From Chryseobacterium gleum (GTDB taxonomy: Bacteria; Bacteroidota; Bacteroidia; Flavobacteriales_D; Crocinitomicaceae), in NCBI GenBank assembly GCA_945897805.1, contig CAMDFX010000001.1:496001-560000 (forward strand): 64,000 nt of DNA, given 5' to 3'. The translations under genes were made by a program, and so were the position numbers. The notes beneath the pieces were generated by a model. That model searched no databases. It had not been told where the DNA came from and saw only the letters and a list, made by a program, of their open reading frames with translations. Positions 7,624 to 17,221 of the stretch are shown here, in pieces; the first letter of the stretch is position 1; every line of letters begins with the position of its first letter.

Positions 7624-9423
7624 TCACTTATTCCCACTTCTCTTGCGATCAGTTTCTTTCAATAAGATTTTACGAATTCTTAAGTTTAATGGCGTTACTT
7701 CCACGTATTCATCACCTTGGATGTATTCCAAGCATTCTTCCAAACTGAAGATTTTCGGTGGAGCCAAACGTACTTTTTCATCCGCTCCTGAAGAACGCAT
7801 GTTAGACATTTTTTTCGTTTTGGTAACGTTAACAATCATGTCACCAGCGCGAGAATTTTCTCCGATCACTTGTCCTTCGTAAATATTTTCGTTTGGTGCA
7901 ATGAAGAATTTACCTCTTTCTTGCAAGTTATTTAAAGAGAAAGGAATTGACGTTCCTTGTTCCATTGAAATCAACGATCCATTCTGACGTCCGGCAATGT
8001 CCCCTTTGTAAGGTTGGTATTCCAAGAAACGGTGCGTCATGATTGCTTCACCAGCAGTTTGAGTCAACATGTGGTTTCTCAAGCCGATAATTCCACGTGA
8101 TGGAATTTGGAAAGTGATAGTCATACGTTCGCCTTTAGGAACCATGTTGGTCATTTCACCTTTTCTGCGTGTTACGGCATCAACTGCTGTTCCACTGTGA
8201 AATTCTGGTAAATCAATCGTCAATTCTTCCACTGGCTCGCATTTCACGCCGTCAATTTCTTTCAAAATTACTTGAGGTTGTCCCACTTGTAATTCGTATC
8301 CTTCACGGCGCATTGTTTCGATCAAAACTGACAAGTGCAAAACACCACGACCGAAAACGATCCATTTGTCTGCTTTGTCAGTATCAGCCAAACGCATTGC
8401 CAAGTTTTTCTCTAATTCTTTGTTCAAACGATCTTGAATATGTCGCGAAGTAACCATTTTTCCTTCTTTTCCGAAGAAAGGAGAATCATTGATACTGAAC
8501 AACATGCTCATCGTTGGTTCGTCAATCGCAATACTAGCCAAAGGCTCTGGATTTTCGAAATCACAAATTGAATCACCAATTTCAAAACCTTCAATTCCTG
8601 TGATTGCACAGATATCTCCGGGTTGAACTTCAGATACTTTTCTTCTTTCGATTCCTTCAAAAACGAAAACGTCTTTGATTCTATGTTTCTCTTGAGAACC
8701 GTCAGCTTTCGAAATAATGATTGGTTGATTTTCTTTGATTGTGCCTCTTGTCAAACGACCAATCGCGATGCGACCTACGTATGAAGAGTAATCCAATGAA
8801 GTGATCAACATTTGCGTGTTTCCTTCTTCAATTATTTTTGGCGGGAAATAGGTTAATATTTGATCCAACAAAGCTGTAATGTCTGTAGTTGGTTTTCTCC
8901 AGTCAGATGACATCCAGCCGTTTTTAGCCGATCCGTAGATTGTTTCGAAGTCTAATTGTTCGTCGTTTGCGTCCAATTCGAACATCAAATCGAAAACTTT
9001 TTCGTGCACTTCGTCAGGCGTACAATTGTCTTTGTCTACTTTATTGATAACCAACAAAGGTTTCAAACCAAGTGCCAATGCTTTTCCTAAAACGAAACGT
9101 GTTTGCGGCATGGGTCCTTCGAAAGCATCCACGAGGATACAAACGCCATCGGCCATGTTCAAAACACGCTCCACTTCACCACCGAAATCGGCGTGACCAG
9201 GAGTGTCAATGATGTTAATTTTAGTACCTTTATAAAGTACAGAAACGTTTTTAGAAACGATTGTGATTCCTCTTTCACGCTCTAAATCGTTGTTGTCCAT
9301 GATCAAGTCGCCAGTAAGACGTTCTCTTTCATTTTCCATACTTCCTGCTTCAATCATTTTGTCAACCAACGTTGTTTTTCCGTGGTCAACGTGTGCAATA
9401 ATTGCGATATTTCTAATTTCCAT
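7624..9423 (-). CDS. typA: Ribosome-associated GTPase TypA/BipA
   Basis: 599 residues from ATG at 9423; the frame extends four codons further, but MEIRNIAIIAHVDHGKTT is the standard family start. G motifs are intact: AHVDHGKT (10-17), DTPGHADFGGEV (about 78-89), NKVDKD and GSAKNGW. RGITIVSKN is the switch I region. EF-Tu domain 2, EF-G-like domains III and V, and the C-terminal domain (RGIIGLRNHMLTQTAGEAIM, then EYVEVTPLNLRIRK) follow in normal order and length. TypA acts in 50S subunit assembly and stress adaptation. It is monocistronic, ended by the hairpin at 7560-7585. Confidence 0.97.
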   Translation of the reverse strand: MEIRNIAIIAHVDHGKTTLVDKMIEAGSMENERERLTGDLIMDNNDLERERGITIVSKNVSVLYKGTKINIIDTPGHADFGGEVERVLNMADGVCILVDAFEGPMPQTRFVLGKALALGLKPLLVINKVDKDNCTPDEVHEKVFDLMFELDANDEQLDFETIYGSAKNGWMSSDWRKPTTDITALLDQILTYFPPKIIEEGNTQMLITSLDYSSYVGRIAIGRLTRGTIKENQPIIISKADGSQEKHRIKDVFVFEGIERRKVSEVQPGDICAITGIEGFEIGDSICDFENPEPLASIAIDEPTMSMLFSINDSPFFGKEGKMVTSRHIQDRLNKELEKNLAMRLADTDKADKWIVFGRGVLHLSVLIETMRREGYELQVGQPQVILKEIDGVKCEPVEELTIDLPEFHSGTAVDAVTRRKGEMTNMVPKGERMTITFQIPSRGIIGLRNHMLTQTAGEAIMTHRFLEYQPYKGDIAGRQNGSLISMEQGTSIPFSLNNLQERGKFFIAPNENIYEGQVIGENSRAGDMIVNVTKTKKMSNMRSSGADEKVRLAPPKIFSLEECLEYIQGDEYVEVTPLNLRIRKILLKETDRKRSGNK

Positions 9424-9486
9424 AAAAAAAATCAATGGGGGGAATAAATTCCCTTTTATATTTTCTTGTTAATCCTATTCAAAAAA

Positions 9487-9551
9487 GTATTCGTTGTGGC
9501 TTTTTTTTGGAAGGGTAGGATACGACCAACCCCTCCAAAACCACGAATATT
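9487..9551 (-). terminator. Long hairpin terminator of deaD
   Basis: TATTCGTTGTGG pairs with CCACGAATA (two bulges) outside TTTTGGAAGGGTAGG and CCAACCCCTCCAAAA (13 of 15 pairs), with loop ATACGA. The total stem of more than 20 bp begins next to the deaD stop codon. On the minus strand the hairpin is followed by TTTTTTG. This is much longer than a usual intrinsic terminator. Confidence 0.75.
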
Positions 9552-11510
9552 TTAATATCTGCGTTTTCCGCCACCTTCGGAACCTGATGCTGAACCATAT
9601 CCACCACCAGATTTTCCTTTGTAGCTGCTACCAGAAGAACGAGGTCTGTCACCGCTTCTTTCACGGTCACCACCGCGACTGAAACCACCACGATCACCGC
9701 TACTTCTTTCACGGTCACCACCGCCACCGAATCCGCCGCTTCTTCCTGAGAATCCGCCACGATCGCCACCGCTTCTACCTGCGAAACCACCACCACCAGA
9801 TCTTGGTTCAGCTTTTTTCTTGGTAATTTCGATGCTAATAGTGTTGCCTTCGTAGTTGGCACCATTCACCTTGTTGATGATGTTTTCAGCGTGCTGATCA
9901 TCTGCTTCAAAGAAACTGAATGAAGGAAGGACGTCGATTTTTCCGATGTTTGAAGATGTTAAACCTGCTTCATCACAGATTACACGCAACAAACCACCAG
10001 GATTTAAACCATCTCTTTTTCCGATGCTCACGAAGAAACGAGTTTTACCTACCTCATCTCGTGAAGGTCTTTCTCTTCTTTCTCCACGGTCAGAACCAAA
10101 ACGGTCGCCACCTCTTTCACCTCTTCTTTCCCCACGATCACTTCTTTCGCCGCGGTCGCTTCTTTCACTTCTTTCCCCTCTTTTTTCAGAAGCAGCGTTT
10201 AAATCGCCTGCTCTTTCGTAATATTCGATGAAACGATTGAATTCAACAGAAATGAATTTTTTGATGACTTCTTCTTTAGAAAGGTCAGCAAAGTCAGACA
10301 TAATTTGAGGAATAAATTTCTCAATGTCTTTTTCCATTACTTCCGTTTCTTTGATTTTAGAAATCAAACTTGTAAGTTGAACAGCACAAATTTCTTCTGA
10401 ACTTGGAATCACACCAACACCGAAATCTGTTCTGATTTGTTTTTCAATCGCACGAATTTTAAAGTTCTCACGTGTATTGATTAACACCAAAGATTGTCCT
10501 TTTTTACCAGCACGAGCAGTTCTACCGCTACGGTGCGTGTAATTTTCTATATCATCCGGTAGCTGATAATTGATGACATGCGAGATATCATCTACGTCAA
10601 TTCCTCGCGCGGCAACATCTGTTGCTACTAATAGTTGTAACGTACGGTCACGGAATCTTTTCATTACATTGTCTCTTTGCGCTTGAGATAAATCTCCGTG
10701 CAAAGGCTCTGCATTGTATCCCTCTTTACCTAATTTTTCAGCTACTGACTGTGTCTCATGACGCGTTCTGCAGAAAACCAATCCGAAGATGTCTGGGTTG
10801 ACATCAATCAAACGTTTCAAGGCAGCATAGCGGTCTTTTTCTTTAACTGAATAATAGATATGCTCAATATTTTCATTACTTTGATTTTTGTGACCGATTG
10901 AAACTTCCAATGGGTCTGTCATGTAATTTTTAGAGATTTGAGCCACCTCTTTCGGCATTGTAGCTGAAAATAACCAAACATTTTTTGTCTCTGGCGTTTT
11001 CTGAAGAATCATGTCGATGTCTTCTTTGAACCCCATGTTTAGCATTTCGTCCGCCTCGTCCAGCACCACATAACCAACTTCGCTCAAGTTAGCCGCTTTT
11101 CTGTTGATCAAGTCAACTAAACGACCAGGGGTTGCCACAATAATTGTAGCTCCTTTCAATTGCGTAATTTGTCTGCGGATATCTGCACCACCGTACACTG
11201 CTACTATCGACGTTTGTTTGTCGTATTTCGCGTAATTTTCCAGGTCTTTGGTAATCTGCAAACACAACTCTCTGGTTGGGCAGATAACTAATCCTTGTGG
11301 AAGGAAAGTCCCTGGTTTCACATTGTTCACTAATGGCAAGCCGAACGCTGCCGTTTTTCCCGTTCCTGTTTGCGCTAGTCCAACAAAATCGCTTTCACTT
11401 TGTAATAAGTGCGGAATTGCTTTTTCTTGGATAGGAGTAGGTGCATCAAACCCCAAATCGTTTATCGACTTCAGCACCTCATCCCTTAGCCCTAATTCAC
11501 TAAAGGTCAT
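9552..11510 (-). CDS. deaD: DEAD-box RNA helicase, DeaD/CsdA type, with RGG tail
   Basis: 652 residues. Helicase motifs run in order: Q motif TPIQEKAIPHL, AQTGTGKTAAF (Walker A), PTRELCLQI, TPGRLVDL, DEADEML, SATMP, VFCRTR, ARGIDVDD and HRSGRTARAGKKG. A DbpA/CsdA-type RNA-binding domain follows (FFVSIGKRDGLNPGGLLRVI, near residues 495-575). The segment before it (about 440-490) is a run of ERGERSDR repeats and the last ~75 residues are rich in RGG/SGG, so the protein has two disordered RNA-binding segments. It likely remodels rRNA and mRNA structure, including at low temperature. It has its own promoter and a long hairpin terminator. Confidence 0.95.
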   Translation of the reverse strand: MTFSELGLRDEVLKSINDLGFDAPTPIQEKAIPHLLQSESDFVGLAQTGTGKTAAFGLPLVNNVKPGTFLPQGLVICPTRELCLQITKDLENYAKYDKQTSIVAVYGGADIRRQITQLKGATIIVATPGRLVDLINRKAANLSEVGYVVLDEADEMLNMGFKEDIDMILQKTPETKNVWLFSATMPKEVAQISKNYMTDPLEVSIGHKNQSNENIEHIYYSVKEKDRYAALKRLIDVNPDIFGLVFCRTRHETQSVAEKLGKEGYNAEPLHGDLSQAQRDNVMKRFRDRTLQLLVATDVAARGIDVDDISHVINYQLPDDIENYTHRSGRTARAGKKGQSLVLINTRENFKIRAIEKQIRTDFGVGVIPSSEEICAVQLTSLISKIKETEVMEKDIEKFIPQIMSDFADLSKEEVIKKFISVEFNRFIEYYERAGDLNAASEKRGERSERSDRGERSDRGERRGERGGDRFGSDRGERRERPSRDEVGKTRFFVSIGKRDGLNPGGLLRVICDEAGLTSSNIGKIDVLPSFSFFEADDQHAENIINKVNGANYEGNTISIEITKKKAEPRSGGGGFAGRSGGDRGGFSGRSGGFGGGGDRERSSGDRGGFSRGGDRERSGDRPRSSGSSYKGKSGGGYGSASGSEGGGKRRY

Positions 11511-11532
11511 AAAATATATTAATAATTGGGTG

Positions 11533-11566
11533 CAAAGGTACGCTATTAAAGTTACTGTTCGACAAA
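11533..11566 (-). promoter_or_regulatory. deaD promoter
   Basis: On the minus strand, TTTG (11563-11566), a 22-nt spacer and TACCTTTG (11533-11540) match the Bacteroidota -33/-7 consensus. The box ends 22 nt before the deaD ATG. Confidence 0.7.
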
Positions 11567-11593
11567 TTGGCGAAAATTAACGCATTGGTAATC

Positions 11594-11918
11594 TTGGATA
11601 TTTAGATTTTTGGATATTTAGATTTTTAGAAAGCGCGCTTTTCAATTGATGCGAAAAAGGAGAAAATTTTCGATTTACTTGAAGTAATGCAATCCAATAA
11701 ATCCATTCGCAAAGCGAAATTAAATCCAATATTCCTTGTAATCTGTGAAATCCGTGGCTAGTTTTGGATATTTAGATTTTTGGATATTTAGATTTTTAGA
11801 AAGTGCGCTTTTCAATTGATGCGAGAAAGGAGAAATTTTTCGATTTACTTGAAGTAATGCAATCCAATAAATCCATTCGCAAAGCGAAATTAAATCTAAT
11901 ATTCCGTGTAATCCAGAA
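11594..11918. repeat. Tandem duplication of a ~155-bp intergenic block, 170-bp period
   Basis: 11594-11749 and 11764-11918 are about 95% identical, each starting with two copies of TTGGATATTTAGATTT, then GAAAG(C/T)GCGCTTTTCAATT, TTACTTGAAGTAATGCAATC and ATTCGCAAAGCGAAATTAAA. TTACTTGAAGTAA is itself palindromic and TTCGCAAAGCGAA forms a small hairpin. No continuous reading frame crosses the copies. It occupies most of the 418-bp space between deaD and the gene at 11929; the remainder holds the deaD promoter. Confidence 0.9.
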
Positions 11919-11928
11919 ATCGAAAAAT

Positions 11929-12492
11929 CTAATACTTCTTCGCTTTCAATTGTTCTTCAATCCTCTTGGTAATCAAATTAAAAAGCAATTTGATCTCTTT
12001 TTCTTCTAATTTCCTTCCAAAACGAATGGTTTTTCCCAAATAATCGAATTCCAATCTTTCGCCTCCTCGAATCCAAAAGGAACTTTCCCAAACTGCTTGA
12101 ATGGAATTTTCTTTGGGTTGCTGGATTCTTATTTTTTTAATATTTTCAATGAAGTAGGGGGTCGCTTTACCGTAATTTTTGATGGTGTTTTTTAAGGTGA
12201 AAGCCGTTTCGTCGATTTTCAATTTTTCTTTTCCAAACATGATCCAAAGAAAAGCGCGACCAACTCTGATGGCATAGTAGCCCCAAAAAACCAAGAATAC
12301 AAAAACGATGATTTTTTCTTGTTCTGTCAATTTCAAAGTCAATGACCAAAACATGGTTGCACCAATTGTTAACCACATGAAAAACCAAGCGCCCATCAAG
12401 GCTTTTTGCCAACCGATATTTTCAGGATAAATGACAATTGTTGTTTTCTTCTTGTCATCTACAAAACTGATGCGTTCTCCAATCCATTTCAT
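11929..12492 (-). CDS. Membrane protein with two helices and a PH-like cytoplasmic part
   Basis: 187 residues. Residues 1-27 are soluble, helices lie near 29-50 and 58-82 (ALMGAWFFMWLTIGATMFW, KIIVFVFLVFWGYYAIRV). The C-terminal 100 residues are strand-rich and charged (DETAFTLKNTIKN, RGGERLEFDYLGKTIRFG, then a closing helix EKEIKLLFNLITKRIEEQL), which resembles bacterial PH-like domains. Function unknown. A TACATTTG box on the minus strand (12498-12505) ends 5 nt before the ATG, so the transcript would be nearly leaderless. Confidence 0.75.
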   Translation of the reverse strand: MKWIGERISFVDDKKKTTIVIYPENIGWQKALMGAWFFMWLTIGATMFWSLTLKLTEQEKIIVFVFLVFWGYYAIRVGRAFLWIMFGKEKLKIDETAFTLKNTIKNYGKATPYFIENIKKIRIQQPKENSIQAVWESSFWIRGGERLEFDYLGKTIRFGRKLEEKEIKLLFNLITKRIEEQLKAKKY

Positions 12493-12594
12493 GGGAACAA
12501 ATGTACAAATTCATTGAGTAATTGATCAGATTTAATGACTTGTTTTTTCGAAAATGATTAGATTTCTTGTATACGCAAAAACTTGGTCATTGTC

Positions 12595-15500
12595 TTACTT
12601 CAACAAAGTAATATTCCCTTTGATTAAGTTTTTTTGCCCATCGATGCAAGTTACATCTAGATAATAATCAAACACATCTGGATCGCAAAACTTGCCTTTG
12701 AAAGAGCCGTCCCAACCATTGGCAGGATTGGTAGATTCAAAGACCATTTCTCCCCAGCGATCAAAAATCCTGAATATCATCTTATCGATCAAAATTCCTC
12801 TCACGTACAAAATGTCATTGTCGCCATCTTTGTTTGGTGAAAAAGCATTTGGAATATAAACGAATGGATCACCGCAAACAAATTCTAATACTTTGACCAA
12901 AACAGTATCTGATTTCAAACAGATGCCATCCGTCACTGAATAATTGAACAAAGTTGTGGACGTCATATTTGCCGTCGTTTGAGCAATAGATGGATTTGTA
13001 ACTCCAGTGATTGGTGTCCAAGTGATGCTGTAACCAGTGGAGGGCGTTCCTGTTAATGTAACCGTTGTTCCTTCCACCACAATGTATTCAGAGGCTGCGG
13101 CAACAATAGGAATATTGCCTAAATTACTTACGCTAATTAAAATTGAATCTTCTATCAAACAACCGTTTGAAGCGCTCGCCGTAACGTATAAATATTGTGT
13201 TGTTGGTGGATTGACAAGAACGGCTGTTTCATTCGGTTGACTGGAGATTATCGAACTTGGACTCCACAAATAAGTAAAGTTAATCGACGGATTTTGATTC
13301 GTAACTGTAATTTGTGTTTGATCGCCTGCACAAAGTGTCGAATCTCCTGAAAGGAGCAGCAACGAACTTGTAAACGAGACGATCACGCTGTCGTAAATTG
13401 AACAATCTGCATTTGATGCTTGAAAATAGTAAATTGTTGAACCTTGCGGCGTAATCGTTAATGTTGAGTCATTTAGAGTGGTATTCAATTGATCCGTAAA
13501 TTGATTGTTTGAAGACCATAAAAATGAATTTGCTGTGCCAAAACTATTTCCTATCAATGATATTTCAATGGGCACACAAAGTTGAATCGCGTCAGGCACA
13601 TCAACGAGTAAAGAATCATAAACGGTGATGATTACCAAGGCAGTGTCCGTGATTTGGCAAATGCTGTCGGTGACATACAAGTAAACGTCATAAACTCCTG
13701 GATTGATGTAAGTAATTGTTGGATTTACAGTGGTTGAATCAACATTTCCGTCTCCATAATCCCACAAAAAAGAATCAGTGGTGGTAGAAGTGTTTTCAAA
13801 GGTGATTTCCAATGCAGCACAACCACTTGTTTGATCTACAGTAAATTGAGCGTCTGGAGTGATTTCGAAATCAAATTTGAAAATGATATTGTTACAATTT
13901 GTACTCAAATTATTGTTTGACCAAGCATTGGTTGTAGTTGGAAAATCACTTACACCGCCGCAACCGCCGCAAACAGATTGATAGACAATTCCATTTTTAT
14001 CGAATCTTGATGTGCCCCCGTCTACATGTTCTCGCGCTTGATTGCCTCCAAGATACGTACCATATAATAAGGTGCTGAACGTGCGGTTGATAACCATCAA
14101 ATAAAAATCAAAACCATTTGGTGCTGCAGCTTGAAAAGCATCTGCGGTTACAGCCATTCCTGTGAGTGGTGTGTTGAGTAATAAATTCGCTCCCCAGCCT
14201 GAAACGTAAATATTTCCGCAATAATCAACCAAAAAAGCGGAAGGTGAAATGTTGATATCTGCATTTCCATTTCCAAAAACAGTAGAATTTAAAAGGGTGG
14301 TTAAGTTTGGCGAAAGCTTGACAATAAACTGTCCGCTTCCAGGATTTGAAAAAGCTGCATTCAAAACAGGAAATGTCCCACCGCGCGATTGACCTAAGAC
14401 AAATATATTGTCACTTCGATCTATTTCCACAAAAAATGCTTGGTCGTAATTGGTTGTTCCGAGATATGATATACGCTGAAGAATTGATCCTGTGGGATTT
14501 AATTTCCCAACAAAACCGTCAGAAATCCCTCCATTGTAAGCATTCTGCCAACCGCCTGCTGTTGCTGGTAAATTGGAAGAGCAAGTTCCTCCTGAAAAAA
14601 CCATATTGTAGCTTGAATCAATTTTGATAGAATAACAAGCATCATTTTTGCTTCCTCCTATATAAGTGGAAAACATCAAATTTGAGAGCGTACTATTCAA
14701 TTTAAAAATAATACCATCTTGCATTCCTGCATTGTTTGCTTGCACAGCATTGGTAATTGGGAAATTCGTTGATCTTGTGCAAGATGCAACCAGTACATTA
14801 TTGCTTGAATCCAGCATGATTTCACCCCTAAATTGATCGCCGTAATTTGTTGTCAAGGAATCATAGGCATTTGCTGGATAATTTCCTCCGAAGATATTGT
14901 AATTTACGCCGTCATTTAAACTTCCGCCCATGTAGGTTGAAGCCATTAAATTTTGACCATTTGCACTGAATTTTGCTACATAAATATCCGTACCTGTCGT
15001 ACCAAAATTGGCGCCATTTGAACTGATAAATAAACTCGTTCCGCCGCCATGCGATACTTGATAACCTCCTTGAATCGGGAAATCAGTGCTGGAAGTGACT
15101 CCATAAATGTACAAGTTGTTTTGTTTGTCGCAAATCAAACTGTTGGATGTTTCTGTTCCTTGCGTGTCATCGCCACCACCCAAAAATGTCGTCCAAATCA
15201 TCGTTGTTCCATCTTGAGAGTATTTGGAAACAAATGCATCAGTTGTGACAGAATTTACAACGTTTGGAACCGTAAAATTTGAGTTTACGTCATAAGCATT
15301 GGGGTCAGGAGTAGGATAAACATTTCCATAAATCGTGCCTGCAGAATATGCTGTTGCATCATAACCATAAGTGGCTGTCATTCCGAAATTATCTGTAACA
15401 GAACCAGCATAAGTGGCAAAAACGAGAATTGGGTCAATCACCAAGGGAATTTTTGGATCGTAATTTCCTAATTTGAATTGCACTTTATTATCTATGATTT

Positions 15501-16158
15501 CAAAATCGCAATTTACATTTTTGATTTTTCCATTGATGATTTGATAAGCGTAGGGTTTGTTTTCTCTAATGTTTCCTAACTTGGAAGTCACAATTAAATT
15601 TCCCTCTTTGTCGATACTGATTTTTTGTTGACCGGCATAATCTAATTGAATCAACGCCGGATTTGCCAGTGGCGCCACATGAAATTCATATTTCAATTGT
15701 TCATTTTCTTCAATCAATTTAAGATCAATGCCGTTGTATAAATTTAGCAAAGTTGCTTCGTTGAATCCGTGCACATCGCTTGCCCATTTAGACCGATCAT
15801 TTCCAATGAAATAATTGTAATATTCGGCAGTTGGTTTTCCTTTCGAAATTGCAGTGATTTCATTCGCTCCAGCAAAATTCAAGTGAACAACATCTTGCTT
15901 GAAAGTATTTGAATTTTCAGTGTAAAGCGGATTTCCATGCGCTTTTTGATATTGGCTGTAATCCTGCAAATGAAAAAGTAATTTTCCTTGCTGCACCCAT
16001 AAATTTCCACCTTGAAAATGGGTTTTGAATAAAATACTTTTGTCCCATTGACCTTTGTTTTCAATAAAGGCATGGTGTATAGAATGCTGATGTTCGATTT
16101 CTTGGGCAGAAATACCTATGAAAACACAGCTAAAAATAGTCAAAATGAATAGTTTCAT
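12595..16158 (-). CDS. Large secreted surface protein with T9SS type-B (gliding-associated) C-terminal domain
   Basis: 1187 residues. A signal peptide (MKLFILTIFSCVFIGISAQ) is followed by a DUF7948-like N-terminal domain beginning FIENKGQWDKSILFKTHFQG (about 30-235). SBBP-type beta-propeller repeats occupy about 245-760 (for example MFSTYIGGSKNDACYSI and LYGTYLGGNQAR). PKD-like domains come next (SFLWDYGDGNVDSTT near 800). The last ~90 residues are a CHU_C/type B sorting domain: FVYIPNAFSPNKDGDNDILY, IFDRWGEMVFES, GWDGSFKG and a final GNITLLK. This predicts export by the type IX system and display or release at the cell surface. The ligand is unknown. It stands as a single gene. Confidence 0.92.
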   Translation of the reverse strand: MKLFILTIFSCVFIGISAQEIEHQHSIHHAFIENKGQWDKSILFKTHFQGGNLWVQQGKLLFHLQDYSQYQKAHGNPLYTENSNTFKQDVVHLNFAGANEITAISKGKPTAEYYNYFIGNDRSKWASDVHGFNEATLLNLYNGIDLKLIEENEQLKYEFHVAPLANPALIQLDYAGQQKISIDKEGNLIVTSKLGNIRENKPYAYQIINGKIKNVNCDFEIIDNKVQFKLGNYDPKIPLVIDPILVFATYAGSVTDNFGMTATYGYDATAYSAGTIYGNVYPTPDPNAYDVNSNFTVPNVVNSVTTDAFVSKYSQDGTTMIWTTFLGGGDDTQGTETSNSLICDKQNNLYIYGVTSSTDFPIQGGYQVSHGGGTSLFISSNGANFGTTGTDIYVAKFSANGQNLMASTYMGGSLNDGVNYNIFGGNYPANAYDSLTTNYGDQFRGEIMLDSSNNVLVASCTRSTNFPITNAVQANNAGMQDGIIFKLNSTLSNLMFSTYIGGSKNDACYSIKIDSSYNMVFSGGTCSSNLPATAGGWQNAYNGGISDGFVGKLNPTGSILQRISYLGTTNYDQAFFVEIDRSDNIFVLGQSRGGTFPVLNAAFSNPGSGQFIVKLSPNLTTLLNSTVFGNGNADINISPSAFLVDYCGNIYVSGWGANLLLNTPLTGMAVTADAFQAAAPNGFDFYLMVINRTFSTLLYGTYLGGNQAREHVDGGTSRFDKNGIVYQSVCGGCGGVSDFPTTTNAWSNNNLSTNCNNIIFKFDFEITPDAQFTVDQTSGCAALEITFENTSTTTDSFLWDYGDGNVDSTTVNPTITYINPGVYDVYLYVTDSICQITDTALVIITVYDSLLVDVPDAIQLCVPIEISLIGNSFGTANSFLWSSNNQFTDQLNTTLNDSTLTITPQGSTIYYFQASNADCSIYDSVIVSFTSSLLLLSGDSTLCAGDQTQITVTNQNPSINFTYLWSPSSIISSQPNETAVLVNPPTTQYLYVTASASNGCLIEDSILISVSNLGNIPIVAAASEYIVVEGTTVTLTGTPSTGYSITWTPITGVTNPSIAQTTANMTSTTLFNYSVTDGICLKSDTVLVKVLEFVCGDPFVYIPNAFSPNKDGDNDILYVRGILIDKMIFRIFDRWGEMVFESTNPANGWDGSFKGKFCDPDVFDYYLDVTCIDGQKNLIKGNITLLK

Positions 16159-16227
16159 ATTTTAAAGATAGTAATAAAAAACAAAAAGTTGCATGAATTG
16201 ATTTAAAATTTGTCGAACTGATTTTTG

Positions 16228-16235
16228 TACTTTTG
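16228..16235 (+). promoter_or_regulatory. Putative miaE -7 box (TACTTTTG)
   Basis: A TANNTTTG match 21 nt before the miaE ATG. A TTTG at 16209-16212 is only 15 nt upstream of it, shorter than the usual 17-23 nt, so the -33 assignment is weak. Confidence 0.5.
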
Positions 16236-16256
16236 TCGAACTTTAAATTTAGAATC

Positions 16257-16838
16257 ATGCTAGGATTAAAACTTTCAACAGACCCAAGGTGGGTGAACAT
16301 TGTAGAATCAAATATCGAAGAAATTTTGTCGGATCATTTATGGTGTGAACAAAAAGCGGCGACGAATGCGATAACAATGATTGCGCACAATTCGGAGTTG
16401 GAAGAATTGGTTACCGAATTATTGATTATTGCTAGGGAAGAAATGGATCATTTTCAGCAAGTACATGATTTAATCAAAAAGAAAGGTCTTACTTTGGCTA
16501 GAGAACGCAAGGATAATTATGTCAATGAGTTGTTTAAATTCATGAAAAAAGATGGTAGTAGAATGCAATCCTTGACAGATAGATTGCTTTTTTCAGCGAT
16601 GATTGAAGCCAGAAGCTGCGAGCGGTTTAAGGTACTTTCTGAAAATATCAAGGATCCAGAATTGGCTAATTTTTACAGAGAATTGATGATCAGCGAAGCC
16701 GGACATTACACTACTTTCTTAGGTTTTGCAAGAAAATATGGCGTAGGAATTGATGTCAACAAAAGATGGAAAGAATGGATTGATTATGAAGATTCTATTA
16801 TCGTAAATTATGGAAAAGGTGAAACTGTTCATGGGTAA
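16257..16838 (+). CDS. miaE: tRNA-(ms2io6A)-hydroxylase MiaE
   Basis: 193 residues from ATG 16257. An ATG eight codons upstream lies inside the promoter region, and MLGLKLSTDPRWVNIVE is the family start. It is a ferritin-like diiron enzyme: the ligands are visible as EEMDHFQQVH, IEARSCERFK and SEAGHYTTF. It hydroxylates the isopentenyl side chain of ms2i6A at position 37 of tRNAs that read UNN codons, using O2. The family is patchily distributed in bacteria but common in Flavobacteriales. Confidence 0.93.
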   Translation: MLGLKLSTDPRWVNIVESNIEEILSDHLWCEQKAATNAITMIAHNSELEELVTELLIIAREEMDHFQQVHDLIKKKGLTLARERKDNYVNELFKFMKKDGSRMQSLTDRLLFSAMIEARSCERFKVLSENIKDPELANFYRELMISEAGHYTTFLGFARKYGVGIDVNKRWKEWIDYEDSIIVNYGKGETVHG

Positions 16839-17221
16839 AAAATAAACCCATGCAGCTGAATTTCTGAAGACTTCAGAAACACGTTTAGGGTCACTGATTG
16901 ACGTTTGTAATCCACTGTTTGAAAATCAAAACAATAAAATTGTTGTGGCCCGCCATTGTCAACCGAAGGCTTCCCTTAGGGTCAAATTTGTTAAGCTTCA
17001 AAATATACTGCATGGGCTTCGTTCGAAAACGAATAAGGTCACTGTTTCTTCGTAAAAAAGTACCTCTGAAACAAAAGTAACGAACTTTCACCTAGTTTTG
17101 ACAGATTTTGCTTTCAAAATTTAAAGATTTCTTCATTGTAGGAAATACAAACTACATTTAATATTTGTAATTTTACCGCCAATTGTTTAACAGTAAATGT
17201 AACTTTATAACTCAAAGGAAA
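16839..17221. other. Intergenic region with a short perfect inverted repeat
   Basis: Twenty-two nt after miaE, TTTCTGAAGACTTCAGAAA (16861-16879) is a perfect 9-1-9 inverted repeat without a T tract, so it is more likely an operator or processing hairpin than a classical terminator. The remaining ~340 bp hold only short chance frames. A possible -7 element (TAATTTTA, near 17167) precedes the TonB receptor gene. Confidence 0.5.

Noticed and set aside
9479-10231. Long alternative frames across the deaD C-terminus
   Set aside because: They are shadows of the low-complexity arginine/glycine/serine coding region and give valine- or histidine-rich nonsense.
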